Below the pieces are notes generated by a model. It was not told where the DNA came from and did not search any database. It was given only the letters and a program-made list of their open reading frames with translations. This document shows, one piece after another, positions 36,430-49,822 of a stretch of 64,000 nt of DNA. Position 1 is the stretch's first letter. Each line of letters begins with the position of its first letter. The position numbers were made by a program, and so were the translations under genes. This stretch comes from Sycobia sp. Sy_11 (Eukaryota; Arthropoda; Insecta; Hymenoptera; Epichrysomallidae). Where the stretch lies: assembly GCA_018907035.1 (NCBI GenBank), contig JACCIC010000094.1:1387501-1451500 (forward strand), given 5' to 3'.

Positions 36430-36990
36430 AGGAGGAGAATGCGGCGGAGGGGGGGAGGGGGGCAAAGGGCAGAAGCTCGCGCTGCGCCGAACTGTCTGGA
36501 AAGTTCTGGCGGGCCTCCAAAAACTGCAACGGCATCGCCGTCACGAGGGCCGGAGGTGTGCCCCAGCGGTCACTTAGCCGATTCGAGATGAGCATTAAAA
36601 CGACTCTGTGCATACGTAAGCGAGACTGCGATGTATTATACGAGGAAGAGAGACGGGGGTCCCGGACTTCAGTCTCCACGTTTCTACGTAATGTTACATA
36701 TTATGTGTATATGCACAGGGCGTATTGCTTCACGTATACATATATATATAAACGCGAACTTCCGGCTCTATGCGCGCCATCGCCATTTCCTCGCGCATTC
36801 GTCGCCGCTTTGAGTTTCGAACGCGTACGTGTATATAGCGCGTGCGGCGGTACATGGGCTGCTCTAGATCGGCCGGGCTTATGCGCGTACGAGCGCGTAC
36901 GTGTGCGATCGACGCTGCGAATAGGTCTTCGGGAGGGTCTTACGGCTTTCGACCATGCGCCGGTGCGTGTACGCGCATGCGCGTATTCCT
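36430..36990. other. GC-rich patch with G-runs
   Basis: A G-run block (36447-36470) lies on the plus strand, then CpG-rich sequence with repeated GCGTACG-like words at 36820-36985. The open frames (36311-36679 minus, 36558-37037 plus) show no domain. Confidence 0.45.
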
Positions 36991-37277
36991 ACGCGACTGC
37001 AAGATTTGGAATAATTCTATATGTATGTTTGAAATAAAAGGACTTGTCTGACGTACGGACGTGTCTTTAAGAGTAAAGGGAATAAAATGAACTGGATCGA
37101 TCCGAGCCAAACACCAATGAATTTATTCGGCCGTGGAATCGGTTTAAATCTCGACGTCGCGGTCGCCACTAAGACTCTCCTTCTTATATCTCAATCTGGC
37201 AGAGTCGATTATCTCTCCCTCCTTTCTGTTGAAATTTGATAAAGCGATTAATAATTACAGTAAAATTGTAATGGATT

Positions 37278-37594
37278 GAAATCGAAAATTCAAGATTTGC
37301 GCAGAAGTTAAACGAATGCAGCGACAGCGTCGGAAGATGCGTAAAGTAATGGAGTTGCGTGTTCGAACATAGGGAATTGGGAATACCTGATTGCAGTCTA
37401 TCGGTGACTAAACGGTCGTCCGACAAATGAAATGTTCAAAAGCATCCAATAAACTCCGAACACAATAACATAATAATAATAGCATCCTTCCGATCCGCGG
37501 GCGCTCGGCGAACTCGGCCGGTTTCGGAGATGCGACGTTGCCGGGCCTCTATGCCTACGATTTCTGCTCGAAGCTTCGCACTTGGGAGTTCGCA
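37278..37594 (-). repeat. Interspersed repeat family 1, copy C (diverged)
   Basis: From GAAATCGAAAATTCAAG at 37278 to about 37425 this copy closely follows copy B in the same orientation. The next 85 bp are diverged and then similarity resumes in GGCCGGTTTCGGAG and TTTCTGCTCGAAGCTT. The (T)nCAGGTA end is not found. On the minus strand the frame shared by copies A and B stays open here (within 37398-37688) and ends at the same stop after Phe-Ser-His-Arg, with a 9-bp length difference. Confidence 0.8.
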
Positions 37595-37914
37595 TGGCGG
37601 TATACGCATACGCCAGGCGTACGTGGCAGCAGCTCGGACGGCTGATCGATCCGTTGTAACGATTAAATTGAGCCCGACTCGTTGTCACATACTACCGATA
37701 GACCTTCGTTATAGACGCCAAAGCGCGGACGATCTTGCTTCTTCTACAGAGCTATTTCAATTCCGGCTTACATTAAGATTTGATCATCTCTGTAGCCAAC
37801 GTATAGTATGCAACGATTTTCTCCGGTCGAAAATCATTTAAGCCAAAAGGAAGAGTATCCGAACTCTGGATCGTGGATTTTATCGATGTTAATTAATCGT
37901 ATTATAATTTTAAT

Positions 37915-37979
37915 TTAACTTTTAATTTAATTTTTATTTTTAATTTTTATTTTATTTTTATTTTTATTTTTATTTTTAG
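37915..37979. repeat. (TTTTTA)n-like repeat
   Basis: An irregular array of TTTTTA and TTTAAT units on the plus strand. Confidence 0.9.
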
Positions 37980-38705
37980 ATTGAACTGATTGGACTGTAA
38001 GACCGATAAAAAAATATTTAGTAATTTGTGTATGGGCAGTCGACATAAGTACAATTAAATTGTTTTAATTAATCGTCGTTTTTGACACTGTCAATATTTA
38101 GAATAATTATAATCCTAACGCAGTAAAATAATCCTTTCCTGTAAGACCTACGCAGTTCTTCAGCAGGAGAATATCTTTTTGTATAAATTTGCTCAATAGT
38201 ATTGATCTATATTTACGACACCGCGGGAGTTCTACGTTCAGTAGGTCAATGCAGATATACATTCAATAAACTAAACAATCGGTTGATAACAAAAATGTTT
38301 GAATGGAAAATATGACGTTAACAGCGTAATGAACATTAAATTATATTGAATTACTACATATGCATAAGTATTCATAAGTATTATATGTACATATATATAT
38401 ATATATATAGTTTATATGCAAGTATATGTATATATGTCACATGTAGTATTCAATAATAATTGACGTCGACGGACTAGCATGATTTACAGAGTCAGTCTAA
38501 AAAATCTTTATCCCCAAGATTCTTATTATTTAGAGATTGTATCATTCGATGAATGTATCTGAAATTGTGTAATGCAGGCAAAAACCGCATTCAATGCTGT
38601 ATAAAAATAGATAAATTCAGTTACACGCCATTGGCAAAGTATGCGGTCTCGGAAGAATGGCGTATCTTGGCATTACAAAGGAAATTTTGAGCGTTATATA
38701 TATGT

Positions 38706-38716
38706 ACACACACACA

Positions 38717-38747
<31 letters not shown>

Positions 38748-38755
38748 GCACGCAC
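38706..38755. repeat. (CA)n-(CG)n composite tract
   Basis: A 28-bp CA run joins an alternating CG run of about 18 bp, followed by CACGCACA. The whole tract is alternating purine-pyrimidine and strongly Z-DNA prone. Confidence 0.97.
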
Positions 38756-38771
38756 ATATACATGTATATAG

Positions 38772-38797
38772 ATATATATATATATATATATATATAT
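38772..38797. repeat. (TA)n microsatellite
   Basis: A 26-bp AT run just downstream of the CA-CG tract. Confidence 0.96.
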
Positions 38798-39372
38798 CAA
38801 TATAGGGACGTTGGTTGCATTATGAATCGAACTTTTTTAAGACAGCCAGAATCAAGGTGAATTAATTTCAATGAAATCGGCGACTTCGCAATTGTGAAAA
38901 TCGGCGATTTGTGTGAATAAGAAAACAGTATATTAACGATTTGATTTTTTTCCTTCCTTATTTTAAGATTATTGCTCGAGATATACATTATATATATATG
39001 TGTGTGTCAATTTGAACGTGTCCGTACTAATTTCATTCGACAGATTTTTCTTTCGTTTTTTTGTTTTGTTCTTATTGTTTAACGCGAAACGGCAGCCAAC
39101 GACTGAGAGTCCCCGTTCGCGAACGGGCAAAAGCGCCATATCACGAAAACGTTCCACGAACAGTTAATATAAATGGCATTTTGTCCATCGCCGTCGCGAG
39201 CGACCCAAGTTATAAACGCGATTGTAATTCCTTGTACGTTTGCCGCCGGGCGACCGTCGCACGACTGCTCTCCCTTGTTCCTGGCTTTCGTCGCGCGGCC
39301 GCCCCCGGCCATTCGCGCTAGAGCTTTCACGCTCCCGAGTTCTGGATTTTTAAACCGTCTTTTTCTCGATCC

Positions 39373-39374
<2 letters not shown>

Positions 39375-39417
<43 letters not shown>
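39375..39417. repeat. (CA)n microsatellite
   Basis: A 43-bp CA run. Confidence 0.98.
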
Positions 39418-39423
<6 letters not shown>

Positions 39424-40488
39424 ATAACGCTTTCGTTTTCTTTTCTCCTTTAAAATACCTTCGCTATCGATTCCGATATGCCGGCTAGAAACTATATACA
39501 TCCGGTTTATGCGAGTACTAATATAGCTTTATTGTGTTCGTGGGTTAACGATGTTGTTAGACGCGTTTTTTCTCTCTCTCTACCCCCCCCCCTCCTTTTT
39601 TAAACATAAGTACAATCACGATTTTTCACTTGCGCTACAGCTATTATACGCTTATAATACATTGTGAAATCTCAGTAAGCAATCGCTTAGATCGTTTATC
39701 GAAGAAATGCATTAGTTCTTCAATTGATCTCGAAGCAAAGATTTGTTTCTTTTTTTTTCGCGTAACCTACATAGATCGGTATTGATTTAAGCCTCGTTTT
39801 ATTGGCATTTTCCGAGTTATTTTTAACGTACGAAAGATGTGTATATATTATTAATGTACTATATATGCATGTGTATTTCTTTGAGTTCGTTGAAAAGATT
39901 ATTACGTTTTTCGCCAATGCTATTGCAAATTTTCATTTCAGTGACAATATTCGCCTATATTTTGTTCGACATTACTTTAATAGTAATTAAGATTTAAGAT
40001 AAATAATACGCTAATTATTATAATTTACGCATTTCTTTCGCACTGAAACAATACATGCCCTTCGGATATAATAATCGCGCAATTAATCTAATTACTCAAC
40101 TTAATTATGTATACATGTTAAATTGTATGTTTGATATAAATACATCAACAATGCAGCTATATATAGGTATAATCTATAAAATATTATAGTGCAATCGATA
40201 AAAAATCTGCTCACTGCTGTATATATACACACACACATAACAGCTTCAGATATGTAGAAAGATGCAAGGGAACGATCGAGTAATACACGTGTAAACGAGC
40301 ACTCTACCGTAAAGGACACTTGCGTATGTGTTCGTTTATTTATACCGCGCCTGTCTATATATACATATATTACTCAAGGATATACAGAATGGTCGATTGA
40401 TAAGCCGCGCGTTGGAAAGGTGTATAAGGCGAGGAGATTAACAGTTCTCGTTTGCGTATAGAAAAAGCCTCTCGCCTGAATGACTATA

Positions 40489-40513
40489 TGTGTGTGTGTG
40501 TGTGTGTGTGTGT
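40489..40513. repeat. (GT)n microsatellite
   Basis: A 25-bp GT run. A GC-rich patch with a C-run near 40654-40664 follows. Confidence 0.96.
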
Positions 40514-41504
40514 ATGTATATAACAACGTTGGCGTGGAGCGTAACGTGGAGAGAGAAAAAAACCTGGACCTCCGTGTACGCGAGCGACCACCGCGCCCGG
40601 ACGCCGCCGAGTCCGTTTTTTCCCCGATCTCCCTCGTATCTCCGCGGTGGATTCCCCCCCCCCCTCTTCCCGGGCGGCGCACGCGCGATATTTTTCAATC
40701 TGCCTCCCCGTCCATCCGCTCGGCCGTAATATCTCTTCCTCTCCCACGCGCCTCGGAATCGCGTACGAGCGACTGCTTGCCGCGAGGGAGGGAGAGGGAG
40801 AGAGCGAGAGAGAGATAGGAAGGAAGATCAGTCGCTGCGTGCTGCTCACCGTAGATCTTCGCCGATTTCTCGATCTCTGTTTCGCTCTCCGTTACCTCTA
40901 TGTAATGATTATATTCGCTCGATATGGCCGTCTCATTCGGCCCTAAATACCAAAAATCGGTCTCTCACACATCCATCCGCATAATCATGCGTACAATGGA
41001 CGAAGGGCTTAATTAACTCCATACCGCCGCTTCGACAACGGGGACCGACGCTCGTCTCCATAATTGTAAGTTAAGAAAAAGGGACATTCCATTCTTTAAT
41101 CCTACTTTTATGGATTAAGAGATCCCGAGTCACGATAGCTATTATCGTAACGGCAGTGTGAATTCGACCGCCTTTAACGCCTTCAAAAGAAAAACAATTT
41201 TCCTCGACGCAGGACCGATTCGTTATAACGCGAGCGACTCGACTTTCTAGATGCATTTAAATAGCAGAACGGTAAACTATTTTTATCGTCAATTCTCTCT
41301 TATTCAACCTAATACAATATAACACGTTGGCCTCGCCTTTACTCGCAAAGTTCAATTTTACCATTGAGGCTACCCCATCGGGCATGCGACATATTAGCTT
41401 ATATATATATACTGCCTAAGTGCATTCCCATGAGGCAATTCAAGCTGAAAAAATCATAAATTACAACGAATTCGTTCGACCACGGCCGAAGTTGCGAATC
41501 TTCG

Positions 41505-41529
41505 TCTCTCTCTCTCTCTCTCTCTCTCT
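41505..41529. repeat. (CT)n microsatellite
   Basis: A 25-bp CT run. Confidence 0.95.
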
Positions 41530-41597
41530 TACTTTCTCACTCGCTTGCTCTCTATGTGCCCGTGTATATCTAAACCACAGACAAATATATATGCATA

Positions 41598-41637
41598 TGT
41601 GTGTGTGTGTGTGTGTGTGTATGTGTGTGTGTGTGTT
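41598..41637. repeat. (GT)n microsatellite
   Basis: A 40-bp GT run with a single AT interruption. Confidence 0.96.
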
Positions 41638-42585
41638 TCATAAATGTGTCATTTTCGCAGTCAAGCTCGGAGACACACGTGCGGCTTCCCCGAGCTCTGG
41701 ACTTCCATTGCGTGACCGACATTTCCTCAATTCGAGGAATCATTCCATTGTCGCGTTAATACGTGTGCGCGTGCGCGCGATTTAAAGAAAATGATTAATA
41801 ATAGAGGAAATTGTTTATGTGTCCGCTTTATTTTTAATATAAATGCGGATTTAACGTGGCACACCTAGACACACACACACATGCACGTTAAAAGTCGCGA
41901 CGCAATTGGAAAAATAAAAAGTGAAAAAAACATTTTTAATAACGCGAAAAAGATTAATAATTCATTATATATTAAACGTCTCTGCTGTTCGCTTAAAGGA
42001 TAAAGCAAAAGTTTTATTAAGTTCAGCGCCGATTTTGCGCGCAATTGTAAAACGTTAATTAATTAGATTATTATAAAGTGTATAAGGATAAGTACGGAGC
42101 TTATTGCGGTTCAACAATAAGTCTTATAATATGAAAAAATCTGAATTGCGTACGGAATACGATGAAAATGATCGTGCGTTTCTGAAAAGCTCCTATTTAT
42201 CCTTATACACCTCTCGTTCCGTAAATTTCAGATACGATGATTGCGAACGAAACATACTACAAAGATGTAGCCAATATAGGCTACATATTGATACTTGTAT
42301 GGCGTATCTGTGCATGGATAAAAAAAAAGATGTTTGAAAAATTGGATATTTTGAAAAATGCTCGAGGCAACGTTTTACACGTACATTTTCTGGAGTTGCT
42401 CTAGCGTTTACCGAGAAAAAGTATATAAATATATATATATGAAGATATGAGTGGCTGTGCGATCTTATAATTGGACCCATCAGTAAAGCAACTCGAACGA
42501 TGGCGTAATCGCGTGTCTCTTTTGCGCCATTTCACTTCGAAATTACGAGTACACTGAAAATATAACGAGCGCATAATCTAGCAGA

Positions 42586-42638
42586 ACACACTCACACACA
42601 CACACACACACACACATACACGCGCGCGCGCGCGTACA
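42586..42638. repeat. (CA)n-(CG)n composite tract
   Basis: A CA run with minor interruptions passes into a CG alternating run (42620-42634) and then TACACA. Confidence 0.95.
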
Positions 42639-42639
42639 C

Positions 42640-45530
42640 ATATGTTATTTTTCATTTCAAATACAATTTAGTTCACTGTTTTTTCTAACTATTTTTAGAA
42701 ATTCTTATGCTCACACCTACTGACATAATACCTACAGATAATTTTTTATATACTCAAGAATTGCAATGTTCTCGACAAAGACTTGAACAATTATTAAAGA
42801 CGTGAATAGAAATTCATAAAATCAACGTGAGTAAATCAATCTTTTCAATGTACGTAAAGTGTCTTAATTACGACACGAGTCATCTAGTGATCTTTGATTA
42901 CAAACTATAATACTTATTTCATTATCATAGGACTGTAAGACCGACATCAAAGGAATTAATAATTAAAAAAAACAGTTGGCATAAGAATTTTTCATTTCCG
43001 ATCTTCATTTATCTCTTAAGAATGAATTTCTAGAACATTTTATTGTCAAGAGTTTTTTTTTAGTAGAATCTCTATATTCGATAGTGGAAATTCAAAAAGG
43101 AAAAAATTGATATTTTTGTATAATTACCTGTGATATGGGTCAAAATCGTATGGATCGAATAAAATAATTGCTTATAATATCCAAATTAATACAGATGACT
43201 CAAGAGTGTTTTTAGTGTTGGGATTAAAAGCATCCCTTATCTCTCATGTTCATACTTTGACTATTTGATGTTTATATTTATATTTTTACTGGAAATACAA
43301 CGTGATTCAGTTTTTCATTTCCGAGATCGGAACTGGAGATTGACGTTTTAAAAAAAGGAACCTGATCCTGAAATGATTTGGAAATTCATACCCAAGATCA
43401 AATCCAAGACTACCAGTTGATAGTTGGAGAAAAAAATAGATAACTCATCTTTTACTGGAGATTTGACTCTTATTTTTCGAATCGCTGAATTCTTTCAAAA
43501 TTTTTCCGACCACATATTTATATCCAATGTGTTGAAGATGATTTCAGGATGTTTTTAGTTAATTTGCCTATAGTTGTATGTGATAATGACCTAGATAATG
43601 ACCCCGATTTTTAAGGCTATTTAAGGTCAACTTCGTTTTTCAAAACGGAAACCCCTTTGACCATTGTTAGTTTATATCTTCGCCTCTCTTGCAATGATGG
43701 ATACAACATAGGATTACCAATTGAAAAAGAAAACAAAGTTCACCTTCAAGTGAACTTGAAGATCACCATCGGATAAGCAGGAATATTTTTTACAATTTTC
43801 GTGCCTTATTTATTTTTAATAAGAGATATTTATATGATTCAGTGAATTCAGAACTTTTTGAACATGTATTAATTTATTGATATTTTGCATTAAATGTTAT
43901 AATTGTTCTTTATATCTACTCGAGTTTATGAGATACCTTCCCACATTAGTAGTTGTATGGATAAAAATGCACTATATCTGATAAACGTAAACTAATTATA
44001 GATCTATATTGAAATTGAATATTGTATATATATAAAATTATTTTTATATATTATTTTTATTAAATAATATTTATTCCACACAGTGGAATAAGTATTATTT
44101 AACAATTCTTGAATAAATCACCCAAATGGTGGGATATTTTATATGGCATGATAATAACCACAGTTGAGATTATTAAAATGGTACATACTGCATTAATTAT
44201 TCTTAATTTTTTAATTATGTCTTTTCATCACCTTTCAAAGTTTTCGATTAATCTACAGAGGAATTCTAAAAAATAAATTATTTGATAATCGTGAAGCACT
44301 AGCAACGACTATAACGCTGTGCTTTACAGTTCAATAATAAGACTTGGCGCATAATAGATAACTGAACTTGCTGAAGTGAAAATTATTTAACATTATTCAT
44401 CAATAGTTTAAATCCAAAAGTTATCAAATAAGACGAAAATGACCATTTTAATTAGTTCATGAAGTAAAATCTAAAGTTCACGGGCGCACAGGAACGAGAT
44501 TCAGTAGCAAATTCAAAGTTTCCTCGATGAATCGGTGTTGCTTTATATTGTTCGGTGCGCTTAATCGATTTTTCCAGGTTATCAGACCCAAAAATCGATC
44601 GTTCTCCAGACAAGGCCTATTATTTGCTTAACATGGTTATTTTTCGAGAAAATTAAATAAATTTTATTATATAAGCCAGTCATTTCAACAAATAATTACG
44701 TTTTACAGATTTTCAGCTTCTTGCATATTTATCGCAGAATCCATAATTCAAGCTGAAATACCAGCGGGTCCTCGTGCGAGCCACCGGTCGCGCGATCGTG
44801 TATTTTAAAGCTTATTTCTCCTAAAGCAATGAATGTAATAGAATTTTACCGTGTGCAAACTGTTCGTTACGAAACGAGTAATAATTCTATGTACTGCTTT
44901 TCTTTTATTTTCAAAGGAAAAGCGTCAAACTAATAAAAATTGAACTTTTGGAGGATGAGTATATTATCTAAGAAACGTTCGACTTTTTTTACCTTTTAAC
45001 CGGGAAAAACGATTCACTGTATTGAACAAAACAGAAAACCCCACCGAGTTTGTCGAAACAATATGGAATTTTTTACGGGACCTTTGTCGTGCGCCCGGAC
45101 TACTAGCCCTAAATTAAAATCTTTATTTCACACCACGATCATCTCAGTGTACCTCTGAGAAGTTGAATTACATTAAATACGCCTCGATTTCTAGTATAGA
45201 CATTACGATCGTAGACATACCCAGATCATAGGGAAATCAACCGAAGCTTCTATTGTTATTTGTATTATTAATAGCACCTTTCTCAATTATTAGGTTTAGT
45301 GCTCGACATGTTATCGAGGTGTATTGATTTGTAGAGCGCGTTTTGCAGCGCAATGGTATTTCATTGTCAGAATGGTCATAATACGTCCAATGAAATAGTT
45401 CCATTTATCTCTTTGGTGCAAACAGGGATTCAAATTTAGGGTCACATCGGATTACGTTCTACGCTTCAAAAAAGAAATTCTTATAAAATCAATACAAGTA
45501 ATAAAAACACTTGTAATTTTTCTTTTTTCA
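42640..45530. other. AT-rich block without ORFs or microsatellites
   Basis: Nearly 3 kb with no open frame of 60 codons on either strand and no long dinucleotide tract, unlike the rest of the window. It contains a strong hairpin at 44060-44102. I recognise no gene, RNA or transposon end. Confidence 0.6.
44060..44102. repeat. 20-bp inverted repeat with 3-base loop
   Basis: The arms TAAATAATATTTATTCCAC and GTGGAATAAGTATTATTTA are reverse complements except for one position. They are separated by ACA, and an outer T/A pair extends the stem to 20 bp. It could be a cruciform-forming palindrome, a relic of an inserted element or a short hairpin. The near-perfect stem and tiny loop do not resemble a microRNA precursor. 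Confidence 0.85.
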
Positions 45531-45899
45531 CCATAAATTGCCATTTAAGATAAAATTAAATAGTAGTTCATTCTGTCCTGATTCTCACATATATAGAGCG
45601 TACGTTATTGAATTGAGATATCCGTTTGTTACATATTTAATGTTGATGCTACGCACGTGTCTACTACTATATTACATATATTTATATATACACCAGACCG
45701 AGAATAATAATGAAATTGCTAGAATACCAGCGATTATAAAAGCGCGCTCTATCGCCGCCGTACTTGCGGACACGGCGGATGTACGCACGTCCGATAAGAA
45801 CCAAAGGATTCTGAAGTGCGGACTGGCGCCTTGATCACGGGCTCCGAAATGCCGTCTCGACTCCGTTCGCCCCACCACCTCCCCCTTTTCTATACATTA

Positions 45900-46520
45900 C
45901 AGGCAAAGTCCCGGCGCCTATACTAATCGCGCGTGCGCGCACGTACGCACGCCATCGCGATCCTGCTCGAGTGCCACCGCGCTACGCGTTCTCGTAAGGG
46001 ATACGTAGAAAAGGAGAGGACGTTGTAGGAGATAGTGGGGGGGGGGGCGGCGGCGAGAAGCGCTTCGGGAGTCGGGCGCGAGCGTGCACGGCTACGTGTA
46101 AGCCGGCCAGCGCTCAATCTCAAACGTATATACATAGAAAACTGCTCGCCGGCTCGTTCGCGCCGCGATTAAACGCCAACTGTGCATTCCACGCGAGCGC
46201 GCCGCGTCCGCGAAGATCAGTGGCGCCCGGCGGTGGCGGCGGCCCAACGACCAGGGGGTATAAATTTAGTTTTCTCGACGACGACGCCACCGCGACGCGG
46301 ACGCATCGGCGGAGGGAACGGGGCGGAGGATAAGAATTGGAGCTTATTATTGCCGAGCCCTCCTCGTCTTCTTCTATCTCCTCCTCCTCCTCCTCGTCTC
46401 GCCCCGAACTTCTTCCCCCGGCCATCGGGACGCTACGAAGCCCGGCACGAGGCTCCTTTACGCGGTAGTACGCTACCCCCCCCGCAACTCCCACCCCCCT
46501 CGCACTGGCCTCGCCAGCTT
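45900..46520. other. GC-rich patch with TATA-like motif
   Basis: The patch is CpG-rich, with CG-alternating runs (45927-45951), a G-run block (46036-46047) followed by CGGCGGCG, and a CTC/TTC-rich segment (46360-46400). GGGTATAAAT at 46256-46265 looks like a TATA box downstream of GGCGG repeats, a promoter-like arrangement on the plus strand. No initiator or exon is convincing. Confidence 0.35.
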
Positions 46521-46618
46521 TTAATAGACTTGGGACAGATTTTTCTTAAGAGACGATCGTGTTTTACGCCGATGCAAATGTCCGGACTGCTTACGCTGCA
46601 TCACGGTGTAAGTGAGTT

Positions 46619-46621
<3 letters not shown>

Positions 46622-46651
<30 letters not shown>
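46622..46651. repeat. (GT)n microsatellite
   Basis: A 30-bp GT run. Confidence 0.97.
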
Positions 46652-46652
<1 letters not shown>

Positions 46653-47944
46653 TAAAAGAGCGGAAAATTCGAACGGATCTGATCGCGCGGGACTAAAAAT
46701 AAGTATATACAAGCAAGGGGGCGCGCGAGAGTTTTGCAAAAAAAACGTTTCGGCTGCTCCAGTGCCAAAGTTCGCGCGCGAAAAATATGCGGGAAACCGA
46801 TGCATACTTTCCAGACCTAAATTCCGCGGGTTACGCGTGTAGCTGGTGAGATGTGGCGAAATTGGGAAATGTATATAGAGGCGATACGATAAGTGTACAG
46901 GGCGCGTATATTATAGCTCGTAAAAATACAGAAGGGCCTGGATGCAGAATACTGCAAAAACGAACTTTATTATCGTAACCGGAGCAAATGCATTTTTGTC
47001 GTAAAGGACGTTTTCGGCCGAATTCCTGAAAGAAAGTTCATGAAATAAGGGTGAAAAAAATTTATACGAAAACTCCACAAGTAAAGAAAATCGACCTGAA
47101 AATGAAATCCGGAGCCTAAACACGGCTCCTCGGTAAGATGGCGAGGGGGGACAAAAAATGTACGCTTTATTTTCTGCTATATGTTCCATGTTCATACGTA
47201 GATCGTCATTTACTAAATCCCGAATTTCGAATTCAATCTTCGTTTCGAAATAAATAACGTTCAATTATAATTAAAATTGTCGTTGTAGATACAAAAAAAA
47301 TTTAGAATAGTACCAGATTCCAAGAATATATATCAATAAGTATTAGGCATAGTTCGCATATATCATAGACATGTACTTCATACACACATCATCATATCAC
47401 ATATATAATGATTTTTATTACGAATTCTACATTACACTACTACAAGAGGTACTTGGGATTTTAAGCCGAAAAATAATGAATAAATAAAAGAAATAAATTA
47501 AAAACTTTCTTTTTTGTAAGTTTTTTTTCGGTAACATTTATTACGCCATCTACATAATATATATATTTCTATATTAAACGTGCAATAATCAAATTTTTCC
47601 GCAAAACAGCGGCAAAAGCGAAGGAGAGGGCGTCTTTTATATACATACAAGCATCGGTCTAAATACACGGTAGTATCTAGAACGCACAAATTATAAGTGG
47701 CATTTATTGTAATACACTCGCATTTCTTCCGGCTTGCTTATTCCCACGTCATCATACACGAAACAAGGTCGCGCTAAGTCGCCCCGCGCCACTGTTCCGC
47801 GGGGAAAATGTTGCGCAACGCGGGCGGAGTACCATCAAAGAGTTAAGTACATGCGCGGTAGATATATATATACAGACGGTGAGAAAGCACAAAGGCCTGA
47901 TTGTGATTCAAGCTGCGCCTTTTTTTATTCTTCGTCGTATCTTG

Positions 47945-47958
<14 letters not shown>

Positions 47959-48005
<47 letters not shown>
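47959..48005. repeat. (TA)n microsatellite
   Basis: A 47-bp AT run, with a shorter AT run just upstream separated by one G. Confidence 0.98.
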
Positions 48006-48007
<2 letters not shown>

Positions 48008-49640
48008 TAAAAAATCTGGAGAGGATGCCAGCTCGAAGACCTTTTTTTCTTAATGATATATGTACATCTATCGATCCGATGTAGTCCACTCTCGAGTGAA
48101 GATCGTTTCGGGTTGCTCTTCTTCTGGTCGCTCCGCCGATGCTCGTGGATGTAAGAGCGAGGATTACAAAGCCGAAGGGATGTTTGTCATATGTAATGCA
48201 TAGCTTTATTAAGTGGCATTTACACTGCCAGACTCTCCGGATAATATATTGAACTTTATTAACATTCAAACGGATCATCTCGGTCTTCTGCCTCATTGAT
48301 AAACCGAATTTTTGTACTTTGGATCGATCATGCAAGTCGGAAAACCATGAAAGGCCGATGAAAAAGAGAATCGCGGGATCGCGTTATCTATACAGTGAAT
48401 TCGGAGAAACCGGGTAATTTTCTTTTAATCCAGTTACTCGAGCTGATAATGGAACTGGCGAAAAGGCAAGAAACAGCAAATGTTCGAACGGTTCGAGAAG
48501 CTCGGGCTTTTCGCTTTTAGTCCTCAGCTCTCTATGAGTTTAAGCGCGGGGTACAGGGATCTGCATACGAGTAAATGTGCTATATAAATCCGATTGTTCC
48601 AAATACATCCTCATTCCATCGTTGGCTTTTTCGTGGTAGGACAATTCTGTAAATCCTGGAGAAATTTTTAATATTTAAGCTACGTCTTCGTACTTTAACT
48701 TTGTAATTGTAGCTTCAACTGGTTTTCGTGATGCGAGAATGTTTGAGATATCGATAGAAGGATCACACTCCATCTGCTACGTGATTATCTTAAAAAAATG
48801 CCATACGAGAAGACAGAGGCTAAGCCCTCGATCAATTTTGCAAGACATCTATAGGAATGTTAGAAAATTTGATTCATAGATTTGTATTACAAGATTTACA
48901 CATAGGAAACATAGTCGCCAAACTTGTCCCTGATCTTCTTGACAACGCTTAACGAAATTAAACAAAATTGGTTTAAAGTTGGCCCAGGTGTTCTTTTCTT
49001 TACTATGTATATATATGTATACAATCTCCAATAAAATCCTCCTCCAACAATGATAAAGCCCGCCAAATGAAGTCAAACATCAGAACAATACTTGTATTGT
49101 ACTTCTTCTATTGTAGAGGTGTCCTAAACCCGATATTTGTTCCACTCGACTAAATAGTCAAACGATTATTCTACTTGAAGGTGATAAGGTCGATCGAGCG
49201 GGGGCTTTTGAAAGAAAACACGTGATCTTTAGTGTATAGGAGATTGGAGTTCCTCCACAGCGACGAGCCTGCATCTGTCCACACACGATATGCTATATCT
49301 AAAAAATGGTACACTACCAATTGTTCATTCTTTCCTACATTCCCCTAATCTAATCGCAGTGTTTTTTTTGCTTTTTATCCCTAACCTTAAAAGATTGGAA
49401 GAAAAAGGGGAAAATCGTTTTTAAATTGTTTAAAGGCGAGAGGGATGCGGAAATCGCTTGAAGCAACGATGAAGAACATAGCAGAGCTAGTTAACGTAGA
49501 AATTATTTTCGAGTTTCTACGAAGCTATATTGAACTGTATTATGGTCAATGCGTAAATTACTTTAAAAGTATACGATCAAAATCTTATCTAGAAATGGTG
49601 ATTAATAAAAAAAGTGGTAAAAAATTATTTCCAGTTACTT
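48006..49640. other. AT-rich stretch, no gene recognised
   Basis: No gene is recognised. A 75-codon minus-strand frame (48849-49076) and the first half of the 149-codon plus-strand frame from 49445 have ordinary composition but no known motif. The latter then runs into CT and TA tracts. Confidence 0.5.
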
Positions 49641-49649
49641 TTGCCTTCT

Positions 49650-49655
<6 letters not shown>

Positions 49656-49686
<31 letters not shown>
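49656..49686. repeat. (CT)n microsatellite
   Basis: A 31-bp CT run after a short C-run. Confidence 0.96.
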
Positions 49687-49689
<3 letters not shown>

Positions 49690-49766
49690 ATGTACAAAAT
49701 ATAGCTTTTCACGACATGCAAATTGCGTTGCAAAAGACATGGCTGCGCAAGAGAGGCGCGAAAATA

Positions 49767-49771
<5 letters not shown>

Positions 49772-49821
<50 letters not shown>
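49772..49821. repeat. (TA)n microsatellite
   Basis: A 50-bp AT run. Confidence 0.98.
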
Positions 49822-49822
<1 letters not shown>

